A stretch of DNA of 53,882 nt from positions 41,929 through 95,810 of the forward strand of contig DADT01000028.1 of NCBI GenBank assembly GCA_002495065.1, written 5' to 3'. The DNA is from Methanoregula sp. UBA471 (lineage in GTDB: Archaea > Halobacteriota > Methanomicrobia > Methanomicrobiales > Methanospirillaceae). This document shows positions 26,123-35,689 of this stretch, piece after piece (the stretch's first letter is position 1; every line of letters starts with the position of its first letter). Both the position numbers and the translations under genes were made by a program. Under the pieces are notes generated by a model that was not told the origin of the DNA, searched no databases, and saw only the letters and a list, made by a program, of their open reading frames with translations.

Positions 26123-27415
26123 ATGAAGATCCTTGCTGTCGAAGACAACCCCGCTGATGTGGAAATCCTCCGCGAACTCCTTGACCCGCAGGGATCAGCG
26201 TTCGAGTTGCAGAATGCGAAAACCCTCGCCGCGGCCTGGGGTATCCTCTCAAAGGGGGAGACTGAGTTTATCCTTATCGATCTCGGGCTTCCGGATAGCC
26301 AGGGAATTGCAACGCTGCGGGAGGTCCGGGCAAGGTACCCGTCCCACCCGATTGTGGTCCTTACCGGATTTGACGACGAGGAGACCGGTATGCTCGCACT
26401 CAACGAGGGGGCTCAGGACTATCTCGTCAAGGGACAGATCACCGGACTTTCTCTCGTGCGTTCGATACGCTACGCCCACGAGCGAAACCGGATCGAGCAG
26501 GAACTGGTCCGGAAAAATAGTGCCCTTGATGCAGCAAACAAGGAACTCACTGCCACGGACAGGGAACTCCGCGAGAAAAACGAAAAACTCATTGCCGCCT
26601 ATGAAGACCTCACTGCGGTTCATGAGGAGCTCCGCCAGGTAAACGACGAACTTATCAGTTACAATTTCCAACTCACTGCCCTCAACGAAAAACTAACGGT
26701 GGCACAGGGAAAGTTGCGTCAGTATCTCGAAGAACTCACCAAAAGCGAACAGGACCTGAAACGGAGCGAGGCAAGTCTGAAGGAAGCCCTCGCAGAAAAA
26801 GAAATTCTCCTCAGCGAGATACACCACCGTGTCAAGAACAACCTGGCCGCGTTCATTTCCCTGCTCAGCCTTGAAGGTTCGAGTGAAGATACCCCTGCAG
26901 GGAGAATGCTCAGGCAGGACCTGCAGAACCGTGCCCGGAGCATGGCCCTCATCCACGAGACCCTGTACCGGACAAAAACGTTCGACCAGGTCAACATGGA
27001 AACATACATGAGAACACTTCTCGACCAGATTGCCCAGACATTCAGGACGAAAAAACCCGTGATGACTTCTGTTGATGCGAAGGGTATTATGCTCGATATT
27101 CCACGGGCAACTCCTGCAGGGCTCATTATCAATGAACTCGTGACAAATTCCTTCAAATATGCTTTTCCCGAATCCTTTGATTGTCTTGCGGTCCGGCATG
27201 CCCCTCCTACAATCTCATTGGCCCTCACCAGGAACGAGGGAGCCTATATGCTGATCGTCAGGGACAATGGTGTTGGTCTTCCATCGGAAATTGATCTGTC
27301 AAAAACGAAGACCCTCGGCCTGAAACTGGTGAACTTCCTTGCAAGACACCAGATGCATGCGAAGGTCGAGGTCAATACTACGAATGGAACGGAGTTTGTG
27401 TTCCGGTTACAATGA
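26123..27415 (+). CDS. hybrid receiver-coiled-coil-histidine kinase (HisKA_2 type)
   Basis: A 430-residue protein: a receiver domain (1-120; Asp53 in LIDLGLPDSQG, Lys in YLVKGQ), a long coiled coil (about 125-225, heptad-like, rich in Glu/Leu/Lys) and an HWE/HisKA_2-type kinase. The phosphoacceptor His lies in EIHHRVKNNL (about 233-242), with the ATPase N-box INELVTNSFKYAF and DNGVGLP. The sensor is absent; the receiver would be the input. With the two genes upstream it makes a plausible relay: PAS kinase, Rcp1-like regulator, receiver kinase. Confidence 0.93.
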   Translation: MKILAVEDNPADVEILRELLDPQGSAFELQNAKTLAAAWGILSKGETEFILIDLGLPDSQGIATLREVRARYPSHPIVVLTGFDDEETGMLALNEGAQDYLVKGQITGLSLVRSIRYAHERNRIEQELVRKNSALDAANKELTATDRELREKNEKLIAAYEDLTAVHEELRQVNDELISYNFQLTALNEKLTVAQGKLRQYLEELTKSEQDLKRSEASLKEALAEKEILLSEIHHRVKNNLAAFISLLSLEGSSEDTPAGRMLRQDLQNRARSMALIHETLYRTKTFDQVNMETYMRTLLDQIAQTFRTKKPVMTSVDAKGIMLDIPRATPAGLIINELVTNSFKYAFPESFDCLAVRHAPPTISLALTRNEGAYMLIVRDNGVGLPSEIDLSKTKTLGLKLVNFLARHQMHAKVEVNTTNGTEFVFRLQ

Positions 27416-27791
27416 TCCTGAACTTCTGTATGGGTGACGACAAAAGGATAATTTTCCCAAGCTTTCACTGAACCTCTTTCATACATTCATCCCGTTTGCC
27501 GTCGATCCAGCAACGGTCCCCGTGATCCTTGTGTGCCCGGATAGTCGTGACATCCTTCTTTCTGCCGGTATCAAAACAGCAGAGATGCTCAATGACACCT
27601 TCGTAAAAGTGTGTTGAGATTATTACACCCCACTCCTCTGGCTTTCGTTCCTTGCCGGAATCTGTGCCCCGATAGGTTCACCCTGCGTTCTGATCCTGTA
27701 ACCGTGCTGCATCCCGTTCCTTGCCGGCAAATCGGGAGGCAGGCTGGAACGATCTTCTGCAGTCGGCACCGCGGTTGCGCGATCCCGTGAG
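27416..27791. other. intergenic, no gene seen
   Basis: Sequence between two convergent genes. CGTTCCTTGCCGG occurs twice (about 27645 and 27717). No coding frame, RNA gene or strong terminator stands out. Confidence 0.6.
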
Positions 27792-28490
27792 TTAATATCC
27801 GGGGAAGGTCTCCAATTTAATGCGGTCATCGGGAATATTCAGGCTTTTTATGTCTTTTTCCAGGTCAGTTACGAGTGCGGGTGGACCGCAGACGTAGAAC
27901 ATGCGATCATTATAATCCGGGATCTCATCCTGTATCAAACGTACATCAACATGCCCCCGTCTTCCTTTCCATGCATCGGTCGGGCGGGACAGGCAGTGAA
28001 CGACTTTCAGGTTATGGTTCATTTTTTCAAGATCATCCAGCTCTTCTTTAAAAACAATACTTTGTTCATTCCTGTTTCCGTACAGCAGGGTGATGTCAGA
28101 TGGGATCGCGGTGTCGGTGCAGAATTTTATGATGCTCCTGAGAGGGGTGATCCCGATCCCTCCGGTGATCATGGCAATCTTCGGATATTCACCTTTGAAG
28201 GTGAATTCCCCCAGCGGACCATTGAGATACACCCAGTCACCTGGAATGAGATGATCAAGCCCCACTGAGAATTCATGGTCAGTGATCTTTTTTGTAAATT
28301 CCAGATATTCTTTTTCTGTCGGGCTGCTCGAGATAGAAAAATGCTTGATTGCTTTCTGCCCGTCAATAAGAATAGTCACAAAGATGAACTGGCCGGGGTC
28401 ATAGTGAAAGGATTCCGGCCGTTTGAACCGGAAACTCTTAACCTCCGGGGTTCTTTGAATAATATCTGCAACGGCTGTTTCAAATTCCAT
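27792..28490 (-). CDS. ferredoxin-NADP reductase-like FAD oxidoreductase
   Basis: A 232-residue flavoprotein of the ferredoxin reductase superfamily. FAD-binding motifs are HFSISSSP (RxYS-like, with His in place of Arg) and the GPLGEF loop; the NAD(P)-binding domain shows MITGGIGITPLRS, LLYGNRNEQSIVF and YVCGPPALV. There is no iron-sulfur domain, so it works with an external electron carrier. I start at ATG 28490, with AGGAGG 6 nt upstream; the longer frame from 28523 would skip this site. It stands alone; its partner is unknown. Confidence 0.92.
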   Translation of the reverse strand: MEFETAVADIIQRTPEVKSFRFKRPESFHYDPGQFIFVTILIDGQKAIKHFSISSSPTEKEYLEFTKKITDHEFSVGLDHLIPGDWVYLNGPLGEFTFKGEYPKIAMITGGIGITPLRSIIKFCTDTAIPSDITLLYGNRNEQSIVFKEELDDLEKMNHNLKVVHCLSRPTDAWKGRRGHVDVRLIQDEIPDYNDRMFYVCGPPALVTDLEKDIKSLNIPDDRIKLETFPGY

Positions 28491-28610
28491 GGGTGTCCTC
28501 CTCTTTGTCCATTCGTCCTGCAAACGATAATCGGATGTTCATCTGCTGTCTAAAACCTGCCCTGGTGACGACAATCAATTCTTCACCAGGACAGTCAATT
28601 TTCTTTGCCA

Positions 28611-28886
28611 TCATGAACCAACTCCGCAAGCGTCCGGTCCTGGGATATCCGCCAGTATCTTCTCTTTTTCCCCGGGGGAGGTAACGATAAGGTCCGGCTT
28701 TTCTCCGTCGGGCTCACGAACAGAATAATATCCGCTCGATACGGCGATGCATTTCATGCCGGCCGCATTGGCTGCACTTACCCCGAAAACTGAATTTTCC
28801 CGCACGACACAGGTTTCCGGGGCGGACTGCTTCTGCCTGACATACGCGTCTTCGGGCATTGCATCATATTTTCCAATTAAGCTCAT
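28611..28886 (-). pseudogene. C-terminal fragment of a HAD-superfamily phosphatase
   Basis: The frame holds PETCVVRENSVFGVSAANAAGMKCIAV, the motif III/IV region of beta-phosphoglucomutase-like HAD phosphatases, where one expects an E/D-D-S acidic pair; here it reads REN. It is followed by PDLIVTSPGEKEKILADI, the usual C-terminal end. The first two-thirds of the fold, including the catalytic DxD motif, is missing. The acidic residues are degraded, so this is most likely a decaying remnant. The open frame extends upstream to 28979 without family similarity. Confidence 0.65.
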
Positions 28887-29143
28887 CCGGTTTCCAACGA
28901 CCACAATAACGGTATAATGATAATTAAGGATTTTGGGGGTTTTCAATTTTTGAAGAACAGGGAAAATTCCTGAAATCATTCTCAGGGGGATCGGCCTCTC
29001 CTTAAATCCTGCTATTAAGGAAATGGTGATTATTTAATCAATAGCATGGATGGAGGCAGTTACTATGACGAAGATCGGTACGGGCATAATCTAATATCAG
29101 CCGGTATCGAAAGATTTTAAAAAGATTTTGACTTTTGTCTGGA

Positions 29144-29216
29144 TACCCCCGACCAGATTCGAACTGGTGTCGCCGGATCCAAAGTCCTGCATGATTGACC
29201 GCTACACTACGGGGGT
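29144..29216 (-). tRNA. tRNA-Gln(TTG)
   Basis: The minus strand folds into a 73-nt cloverleaf: acceptor ACCCCCG/CGGGGGT with discriminator A, D-arm GTGTAGCGGTCAATCAT, anticodon loop CTTTGGA with anticodon TTG, a 4-nt variable loop, and T-arm ACCAG-TTCGAAT-CTGGT. The terminal CCA is not encoded. One anticodon-stem pair (28-42) is an A-G mismatch. This tRNA is the substrate of the GatDE amidotransferase encoded at 4.4-7.5 kb. T-rich sequence follows it on the minus strand (near 29105-29140). Confidence 0.93.
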
Positions 29217-29763
29217 TCGAATTATTTTTTTGAATACCTTCACAAAATTTCCTTTCAGAAAATTTGTTCCATTACTTTTGGATATACGAGATATTAAAGT
29301 CAACTTCAAACCTGCATTTTACTCCGATAAAAAGCAGGCAGACCCCAGGGAACCATAGCTGGATTGTGGTAAAGATGCTGACTGCCGTTCAATGGACGGC
29401 TGTTTATATCGTTCATCCTTGCTGAGGATCCGGATCGTTTCACATCAACCCCGTCAGGCAGATGGTGAAACCCTTCATCATCCAGGTTCCAAACGGGAAT
29501 CCGGATGTTCGAATTTCGAGGTTTTCAGCGGCTCAAAACAGGCGGGTTTGTATATAGCATCATACGGTTTATGATGAATGCATGCACGTGAATCTGCTCC
29601 ATTTAATCTTCTCGATAAAAAAAACAATTTGACGGTTTAACTGGGCCGGAAACAAGAAAAGAGCCGCAAATAGTGACAATATTGCAGGGAAGTCCAGTAT
29701 GCCGGAAAATATTGACTGTATGACAATTTCCAGGGATCTTACCTATCCCGGTATACTGATGAA
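29217..29763. other. intergenic between tRNA-Gln and xerA
   Basis: Contains the presumed tRNA promoter (TATA-like TTTAATATC on the minus strand, near 29288-29296), a hairpin GCCGTTC/GGACGGC (about 29384-29400) and the dif-like inverted repeat at 29558-29576. I see no convincing gene; the 60-codon frame at 29392 has no similarity that I recognise. Confidence 0.55.
29558..29576. other. dif-like inverted repeat, candidate XerA site
   Basis: CATCATA (29558-29564) and TATGATG (29570-29576) are perfect inverted arms around a 5-nt CGGTT centre, about 190 bp beyond the xerA stop. Archaeal dif sites have AT-rich inverted arms around a GC-richer centre containing CGG, so the form fits. The spacing is one base short of the usual six, and the outer arm bases match only partly. 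Confidence 0.3.
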
Positions 29764-30681
29764 TCACTTTTCATCATTATCAGAAAGGGGAAAATATTGC
29801 TGGTATACCTGCCTGCGTTCATCAATGTCCGTGTGCAGGTAAATTTCGGTGGTCTTTATGGAGGTATGCCCAAGATTTTCCTGCACAACCCTGAGATTTT
29901 TCGAACGTTTGTAGAGTTCACTTGCATAGCTGTGCCGGATTTTATGGGGTGTGATCCCCGGGGGTGCATAATTTTTAAAGATGTGCTGGATAGCCCGTGA
30001 TGAGATGTTTTTTCCCTGCTGGCCTAAAAAAACCGGTCCGACAATCCTGTTGCCGATAAATTTCAGGAGATCTGCAAGGGTATCGTCATCGACAAAAACA
30101 GTCCGCATCTTGTCACCCTTTCCCCGAATCCGTATGGTATGCTCGTCAAAATCGATGTCTTCGATATTCATATTACAGAGTTCTGAAACCCTGACTCCCG
30201 TGGCATAAATAGTCCTGACAATGAGTTTGTCCCGAAGGTCTTCTATAGACTCCAGCAGTCGGAGCACCTGGTTGTGCTTGAGGTATTTCACCTCCTGTTG
30301 TTTGATCCTCGGGCGATCGACCCCGGTCAGCGGGTTGGAAGAGACAGCGCCCTGGGTGTACAGGAAACGGTAGAACGAGCTGAGCGTTGAAATGATACGA
30401 TGAAAGGTCTTGGGTTTGTAGGTCTGCGTTGTCGAGACAAACGAGAGGAAATCATTGATAATGACCGGCGTTACTTCCACATCGGTATCGAGCCGGGCAT
30501 TTTCAAAGTCCTTCCAGTAGATGACCAGTTTCGAGACTTCAGTGTGACGGCGCAACCAGACATAATATGCAAAGTGCCTCAGAACCTGCTCGTAGCTGTT
30601 GAGGGTGCGGGGGGAGTAGTTGCGCATCCGGAGGTAATTGCGGTAGCTCTTGAGCCACTCCGAAAAATACCCGCTTTCCAT
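29764..30681 (-). CDS. xerA: tyrosine recombinase XerA
   Basis: A 305-residue tyrosine recombinase with a SAM-like N-terminal core-binding domain (about 1-118) and a catalytic domain carrying the full set: Arg164 (TGVRVSEL), Lys188, His247 and Arg249 (HKIRHSYAS), His272 (GHTSIKTT) and nucleophile Tyr281. Size and sequence match archaeal XerA, which resolves chromosome dimers at dif, more than phage integrases. A perfect 26-bp palindrome lies 35 bp upstream of the ATG and a dif-like repeat lies downstream. An integrase-type role cannot be excluded. Confidence 0.93.
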   Translation of the reverse strand: MESGYFSEWLKSYRNYLRMRNYSPRTLNSYEQVLRHFAYYVWLRRHTEVSKLVIYWKDFENARLDTDVEVTPVIINDFLSFVSTTQTYKPKTFHRIISTLSSFYRFLYTQGAVSSNPLTGVDRPRIKQQEVKYLKHNQVLRLLESIEDLRDKLIVRTIYATGVRVSELCNMNIEDIDFDEHTIRIRGKGDKMRTVFVDDDTLADLLKFIGNRIVGPVFLGQQGKNISSRAIQHIFKNYAPPGITPHKIRHSYASELYKRSKNLRVVQENLGHTSIKTTEIYLHTDIDERRQVYQQYFPLSDNDEK

Positions 30682-30715
30682 GCTCTATTCTATTTTATCT
30701 CAAATAAATAAAGGT

Positions 30716-30741
30716 TTGCGCAGAATAGACATTCTGCGCAA
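30716..30741. promoter_or_regulatory. perfect 11-4-11 palindrome upstream of xerA
   Basis: TTGCGCAGAAT (30716-30726), spacer AGAC, ATTCTGCGCAA (30731-30741): a perfect inverted repeat. It lies directly upstream of a TATA-like TTTATTTATT (about 30702-30711, minus strand) of the xerA promoter. The position suits an operator; the 11-bp arms also match the arm length of Xer binding sites, although the 4-bp centre is short. Confidence 0.6.
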
Positions 30742-32391
30742 GTCCGGAATCCCCATATCTCGGCGCTACTTTGATTTCCAAATCTGCCCAGATTTTGTAT
30801 TTTATGCCGGTAATCCTGAAGATGTGATCTTCATCTTTCAGTGTCTGCCATTGTGTTTCTCTGCTCAGGAGATCCCGACTGCAGCTGACAGAACATTTAA
30901 ACATGGGTTTTTTTCGATGTGAGGGTACAATCCCTACCCCATCAGGTAAAAACCCTGCCGGAAGCCCGCTATGAGCGTCTTTCGTCGTAGGTAAATAAAT
31001 TCTTTTTTTCATCACCCGGTAGTCAGTGTGGAATCCAGATGATCCAACCAGATCTGGGTGTAAACCCTATCGAAGCTGGGTACGGGTTCTCTGCATGACA
31101 ACAGAAATCTTCTCACATGAATTCCTCATGATAATGGACAATCTAATCTCATGGCTCTTTTTTACGAAAACCCGGAGGGTCTTCTCCACCTTTTGGCACT
31201 TTCTAATCGGACGAATACCAGTAATGCCCCTCATTCGTTGCCTTTTTGAGGGAATTGATTGAATTGTCAGCAAGGAAATTATTCTCAATCAATCTGATTT
31301 TTCAGGTTAGAAAAATCGCTGGTAGAATCTTTTTTTGGTTATATTCACGCTGCGAATACGTGCATCTGATACTTATATTGCACATTACCCAAAAAGTATC
31401 AAAACTGATGCGATTGTCCGTTCAGATGCCGGGAAAACTAACACCGGATTCGCTGTACATCTTCAGGCCCGTCGCCCCATGGAAACAAATATGCTGACGC
31501 TAAGGGAACTAATTTGAATAGACCAGAAGGGATCCGGAATCTGGACCGAATTGAATATTCATAGACGGGATTCAAAAAGGTGATTACCTCTGCACTCGGG
31601 GAAACGTGTTTTGAGATACAATCATCGACACGGAGTTCTGAAAAAACAGCAGGGTTGATAATTTTTCTTTGCTGATTTATACAAAAACCGGGCGGATTAC
31701 TGTCTTTAACAATTTTTTTTATCGGTTTTATCATCGTGAACAGGGAATCATAACCGATTTTTTCGTTTTTTTCTTCAGAAAATTCAAATCTTATCCTTCC
31801 GCTTGTGTTGACTCACGGGTCCATCCTCACTCCATGAAAAACGATGTATATCCGAGCCCGACCAGCAGGTAATTTCAGGAAAAAATGAGGGTTTTTCGAA
31901 CCGGATTATGAATGGAGTTATCAGAAATTTTATCGGATCCAGCAGGAAAAATTTTTTCCTTCGACGATTGACCTGTGCACATTTTGTCTGGCTGGAAAAT
32001 TTTCGCAATCGTGATTCTGATATTGACAGATAATACGATTGAGCCTTTTCTCTATCAAATCAATGGACGCGAATTCGGGTAAAGAAATTGAGTTCCTTCT
32101 GCTGATTATGTATTTGGATTGGCATACTCAGCTCTTCTAAGGAATGCATACTTGTGCTGGAGTTGGACCTGTTCATTGCCTGAGGATTTTCACATGAAGA
32201 GGTAGGGTATTAGATGGCGGAGCCTGGTAGCGTAAAAATATCCCAGATGTTCCAGGCTGTTAATCAAAATCCCGGGATGCCGGACTTGTTGGGTATAAAA
32301 AACAAAAATGCTATTTAAAAGGGTTATTTTCCGAAAATAAGTGATTAAATAAGAATTTTTAATTGTATCAATAATACTTCCGGACCCACTG

Positions 32392-32417
32392 ATAAACCAT
32401 ATGATGCTATACACAAA
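32392..32417 (+). repeat. core repeat copy 1 (ATAAACCATATGATGC...)
   Basis: A 26-nt core identical to the copy at 33279-33304 and differing at three bases from the copy at 34312-34337. About 58 nt upstream, copies 1 and 2 also share GGTTATTTTCC, and the sequence between is similar, so the repeat unit is about 100-150 bp long. Confidence 0.7.
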
Positions 32418-33278
32418 GGGCATATTTTGTACGCATTTTCGAATGGTTACGCCCCTTTTCACTACGCTTTACTATTTAAGGAGAGGATTCGATATCCAGG
32501 TATCTGCTCGGTTTACAATACACTAAGCACCGTTGGATGGTCAGCAGGACGTCGGATTTCACGGCAACTTGGATTGGGGGGATTTCGGTGATGAAAAAAA
32601 TTACCAAAGGATAGTCTTCAGATCGCCAGACTGTCAGAGAAAACAATTCCCATGTTCTGTCGCGTAGACTTGTTCAACGCCAGGCAGTTTCACTTTAAAT
32701 AATGAACGGGAAAATCCGGAACGATTACCCTGATCTCTTTCAGAAGATTAGAAGCAAATGAAAAGCTGCTGAATCCGCAGGAACTAAATAATGCACATTT
32801 TTCCGTGTAGTGTGTCAAAATAATTTCTGTATTGGGAGAAAACCCGAAAGTGAAAAGCAACGAGAATGCTGAAATCATTCCTGATAGGTTACAGAGGATT
32901 CCCTGATATCGATCTCTCTGATCCCGAGTCAGTATTTTGAGCCTTGAGATTTTCCAAGCTTCCGTTTCAAGATTTAGAAAATCGTTTCAACCTTGTTTCT
33001 CTGATGACATCTGCGCTTGATCGAACAAATGAGGGTGATTTATTTTTTTAGAAATTTCTCCTGGTGACATCAACATGATCTCGGGAGGAGGGACTCATTC
33101 AATGCCTGGTACAGGAAAGACGTATATCCGGAATATTTCGGGCCTATTATTCAGATCCCAAGACTCTTCAACCGGGTCCTGGCTCAGAAAATAAAAATCT
33201 CCATTTAGAGGTTATTTTCCAGGAAGAAACGATTTAAAAGGTTTTTTAAAAGTAATTTAATGTGCCCGGGATTTATTA

Positions 33279-33304
33279 ATAAACCATATGATGCTATACA
33301 CAAA
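33279..33304 (+). repeat. core repeat copy 2
   Basis: Identical over 26 nt to copy 1; GGTTATTTTCC lies at nearly the same distance upstream (58 versus 59 nt). Downstream, both have GGG-CAT and a GCATTTT stretch. All three copies can be read in one frame as KPY-x-AIHK, which may be a coding relic. Confidence 0.7.
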
Positions 33305-34311
33305 AGGGACATTGAATGGGTGCATTTTGAAATTTATTCATTCCCTTATCCATTTTTCAGCATCCAGAGCCAGGTAACAGACACCAGGTTCCATTCGGAA
33401 TACCGGGAGACAGTCAAGAGTAGGGCCATTCATCGTAAATCCCGATTCCTCCCAGGCATAATGCAGAAAAGTTTGAAGAAGAGTGCGAAATCTCTTTTCA
33501 TACACTATCAGATTCAGATCCTCAGATTTACCCGGGATAAAAAATCCTGAAGCACGGTAATCAGAACTCTGCGTATTCAACGATGGACACCTGAAGGGTG
33601 AGGTGGTGAATGGAAAAACCGGTTATACGTTCCGGATCTCTTTCCAGCAGATCGTAAAAAAAAAATTTTCAAAAAAAATCGCGGGATCAAGGTACGATGC
33701 GATGAACATTTTTTTCGTATGCATACCAAAATATATTTTTTTTTCTGGATTTCTGCTGAAGAATATCGGTATGAATTTTTTTACTTCTGCCTTTCATTTC
33801 ATTGACGACGAACGCTGCATCTGAAAGCAAGGCCGGAGATTTTTTATCTTCCGGGAAACTACCGGACAAATCATTCGCAAGATCTATCCTGACGCACCAG
33901 AGACCCGGATATCGGTGAATTGGATTTCTATCGTTTGTTGGAAAAACCAACAGAACTGCAGAATTATGTTCTCCTCATCCACAAGGTAATTCTCATGATC
34001 TTCTGAAGGTTCGCAAAACAATAGAGGGCGGCGTCGTTCATCGTCCCATCAAGGAGCATTTTTTTGTCCGCTTTTTCCGGATGGATTTTCCTTATTATAC
34101 GAAGATTCCCCGCTTCAAAGGACTCTCCGGGAGCTTTGCGGGAACAGAGAGTTCTTTATGAATTTTTTATCTCTGCTCGTTGCGGGCGTCCCTCTGGGCG
34201 GTGGTTTCGCTCCTGAATAGTTTCTCCATTGTACGTTATTGATATTATTTCATGGTTACCGACGTGATATTGTTAAAATACCAAGGAAGATTTACTGCAG
34301 TTTTATTAGTA

Positions 34312-34337
34312 ATAAACCATATATCGCTATACACAAA
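34312..34337 (+). repeat. core repeat copy 3, upstream of the DUF5806-like gene
   Basis: Matches copies 1 and 2 at 23 of 26 positions (the ATGATG segment reads ATATCG). It ends about 75 nt before the ATG of the next gene, so it might act in that gene's promoter. Confidence 0.6.
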
Positions 34338-34411
34338 GCAGCCAGAAACCATCCCGTTCTCATCAGGGCTGGACTATTCCCTGATAAACTCCATGTGCAG
34401 GTGATACGACG

Positions 34412-35176
34412 ATGGATGAGTCACGAGCCCGAGAGGAAATTAACAAATATAAAAAATTCAAAAAAGTAGACGGAGCGACGTACCGGAAGGTAAACCAGTT
34501 TCTGCGCAAGCGGACCTATATCACCGCGAGAGAATGGGCTCTTGCACGCCTGTGCACGGATTTCAGGACCTCCGGGGGTGCGGAGATGACATTTATCGGA
34601 AATCATCTTCCCGAACTCGTTCCCTTTATGGAAGATACCTATTCGCCCCAGGCGGTAAACCAGGCACGGCACTCTTTTAAAAAGAAAGTGCGGAAGTCAA
34701 GCGCCACCTTTTTCTATGGTGCGATGTGCGGATTTTTCACTACCGATGAACTTGATGATCTGCTCTTTGAGGCCAGCGAAGTCGCCCGGTTCCTTCTCGA
34801 AGTTGAAGGGACTACCCTTGATATCGATGAAGAGATTGATATCGAGGACCGGATAACGAAAGTGATGCGAAGTGTCGGAGAAGCCGCCAAAACTATTCTC
34901 AGATCGCGGGATGAAGAGGAAAAAGCGGTGGATAATCCAGCCTCACAAATACCCGTCGATGGCACTGCTCAACGGCACCGTGATGTGTCACCTGCCGGAG
35001 AGGGAGAGTCGGGCAAAAAAACACCGGACTCCCGTCCTGTATCAGATTCGCATGCAGTGCCAGTGATGATCGATCAGGAGATCCTGCCCGTAATCGATAA
35101 AAAAACTGCCCTTGAAGGAACACTGTCACTGCAGGAAAGTTACGAAGGTTCCGGAATCCGTGAACGGATCCGGTAA
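34412..35176 (+). CDS. DUF5806-like conserved archaeal protein
   Basis: A 254-residue cytosolic protein. Residues 10-150 are highly ordered (KFKKVDGATYRKVNQFLRKR, YITAREWALARLC, ATFFYGAMCGFFTTDELDD), closely matching from memory a family present in haloarchaea and methanogens (DUF5806). After about residue 165 the sequence becomes low-complexity and probably disordered (Ser/Pro/Asp rich). The ATG is preceded by GGTGAT. Function unknown. It precedes mobB by 77 bp. Confidence 0.8.
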   Translation: MDESRAREEINKYKKFKKVDGATYRKVNQFLRKRTYITAREWALARLCTDFRTSGGAEMTFIGNHLPELVPFMEDTYSPQAVNQARHSFKKKVRKSSATFFYGAMCGFFTTDELDDLLFEASEVARFLLEVEGTTLDIDEEIDIEDRITKVMRSVGEAAKTILRSRDEEEKAVDNPASQIPVDGTAQRHRDVSPAGEGESGKKTPDSRPVSDSHAVPVMIDQEILPVIDKKTALEGTLSLQESYEGSGIRERIR

Positions 35177-35253
35177 ACAAGCGAGGCCTTTAATAATACT
35201 GACAGTAACGGAAACTGGGAGAAAGAACCACACAATCATCGGAGAAATACTGC

Positions 35254-35670
35254 ATGAAGATAATCCAGCTTGTGGGCAGCTCAGGTTCAGGCAAGACAAC
35301 ATTTATCATAAAACTTATCCCGGCACTGAAAAAACAGGGAACGGTGGCGGTAATCAAACATCTGGGGCATCACACCTTTACGTGCGAGGAGGGGAAGGAT
35401 ACCACGGTTTTTTTTGATGCGGGTGCAGACATCTCTGTAGGGATGGACTCGCAAAAAGCCGTAGCTGCTCTTAGGAAAAATACCCTTGAAGACATACTGG
35501 GTATGCTCTTTCACCAGGGAATTGACTTTGCTGTCATTGAAGGCTTTAAACAGCGGACATTTCCCAAGATAGTTATCGGTAATTTAACCGCTGAGAACTG
35601 CGTCCTTTCCAATCCTTCGGTTGACGAGGTACTTGCATCGATCGACCTCTTTGAAAATTATTCCCCTTAA
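35254..35670 (+). CDS. mobB: molybdopterin-guanine dinucleotide synthesis protein MobB
   Basis: A 138-residue P-loop GTPase with Walker A GSSGSGKTT at residues 8-16 and the MobB pattern VAVIKHLGHH and FAVIEGFKQRTFPKI. MobB helps MobA attach GMP to the molybdenum cofactor; methanogens need the cofactor (Mo or W) for formylmethanofuran dehydrogenase. It is slightly shorter than bacterial MobB, as usual in archaea. The stop is 20 nt before the phosphohexomutase start, so they are likely co-transcribed. Confidence 0.9.
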   Translation: MKIIQLVGSSGSGKTTFIIKLIPALKKQGTVAVIKHLGHHTFTCEEGKDTTVFFDAGADISVGMDSQKAVAALRKNTLEDILGMLFHQGIDFAVIEGFKQRTFPKIVIGNLTAENCVLSNPSVDEVLASIDLFENYSP

Positions 35671-35689
35671 AAACCGGAGCCAGAGAACC

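Larger units (their letters stand above)
30742..34411. other. 3.7-kb AT-rich gene-poor region
   Basis: No recognisable gene in any frame; open frames are short (under 110 codons), unrelated to families I know, and rich in rare codons. It contains three diverged copies of a repeat whose 26-nt core is listed separately, several long A- or T-runs (for example near 33650-33740), and a GC-rich patch near 34175-34215 that resembles one hairpin of the compound-hairpin repeat. The density of stops and repeat relics suggests old, decayed mobile DNA or an accessory insertion. Confidence 0.6.

Noticed and set aside
30695..31015. 106-codon minus-strand frame upstream of xerA
   Set aside because: It covers the xerA promoter and palindrome, has no similarity to known proteins and lacks a ribosome-binding site.
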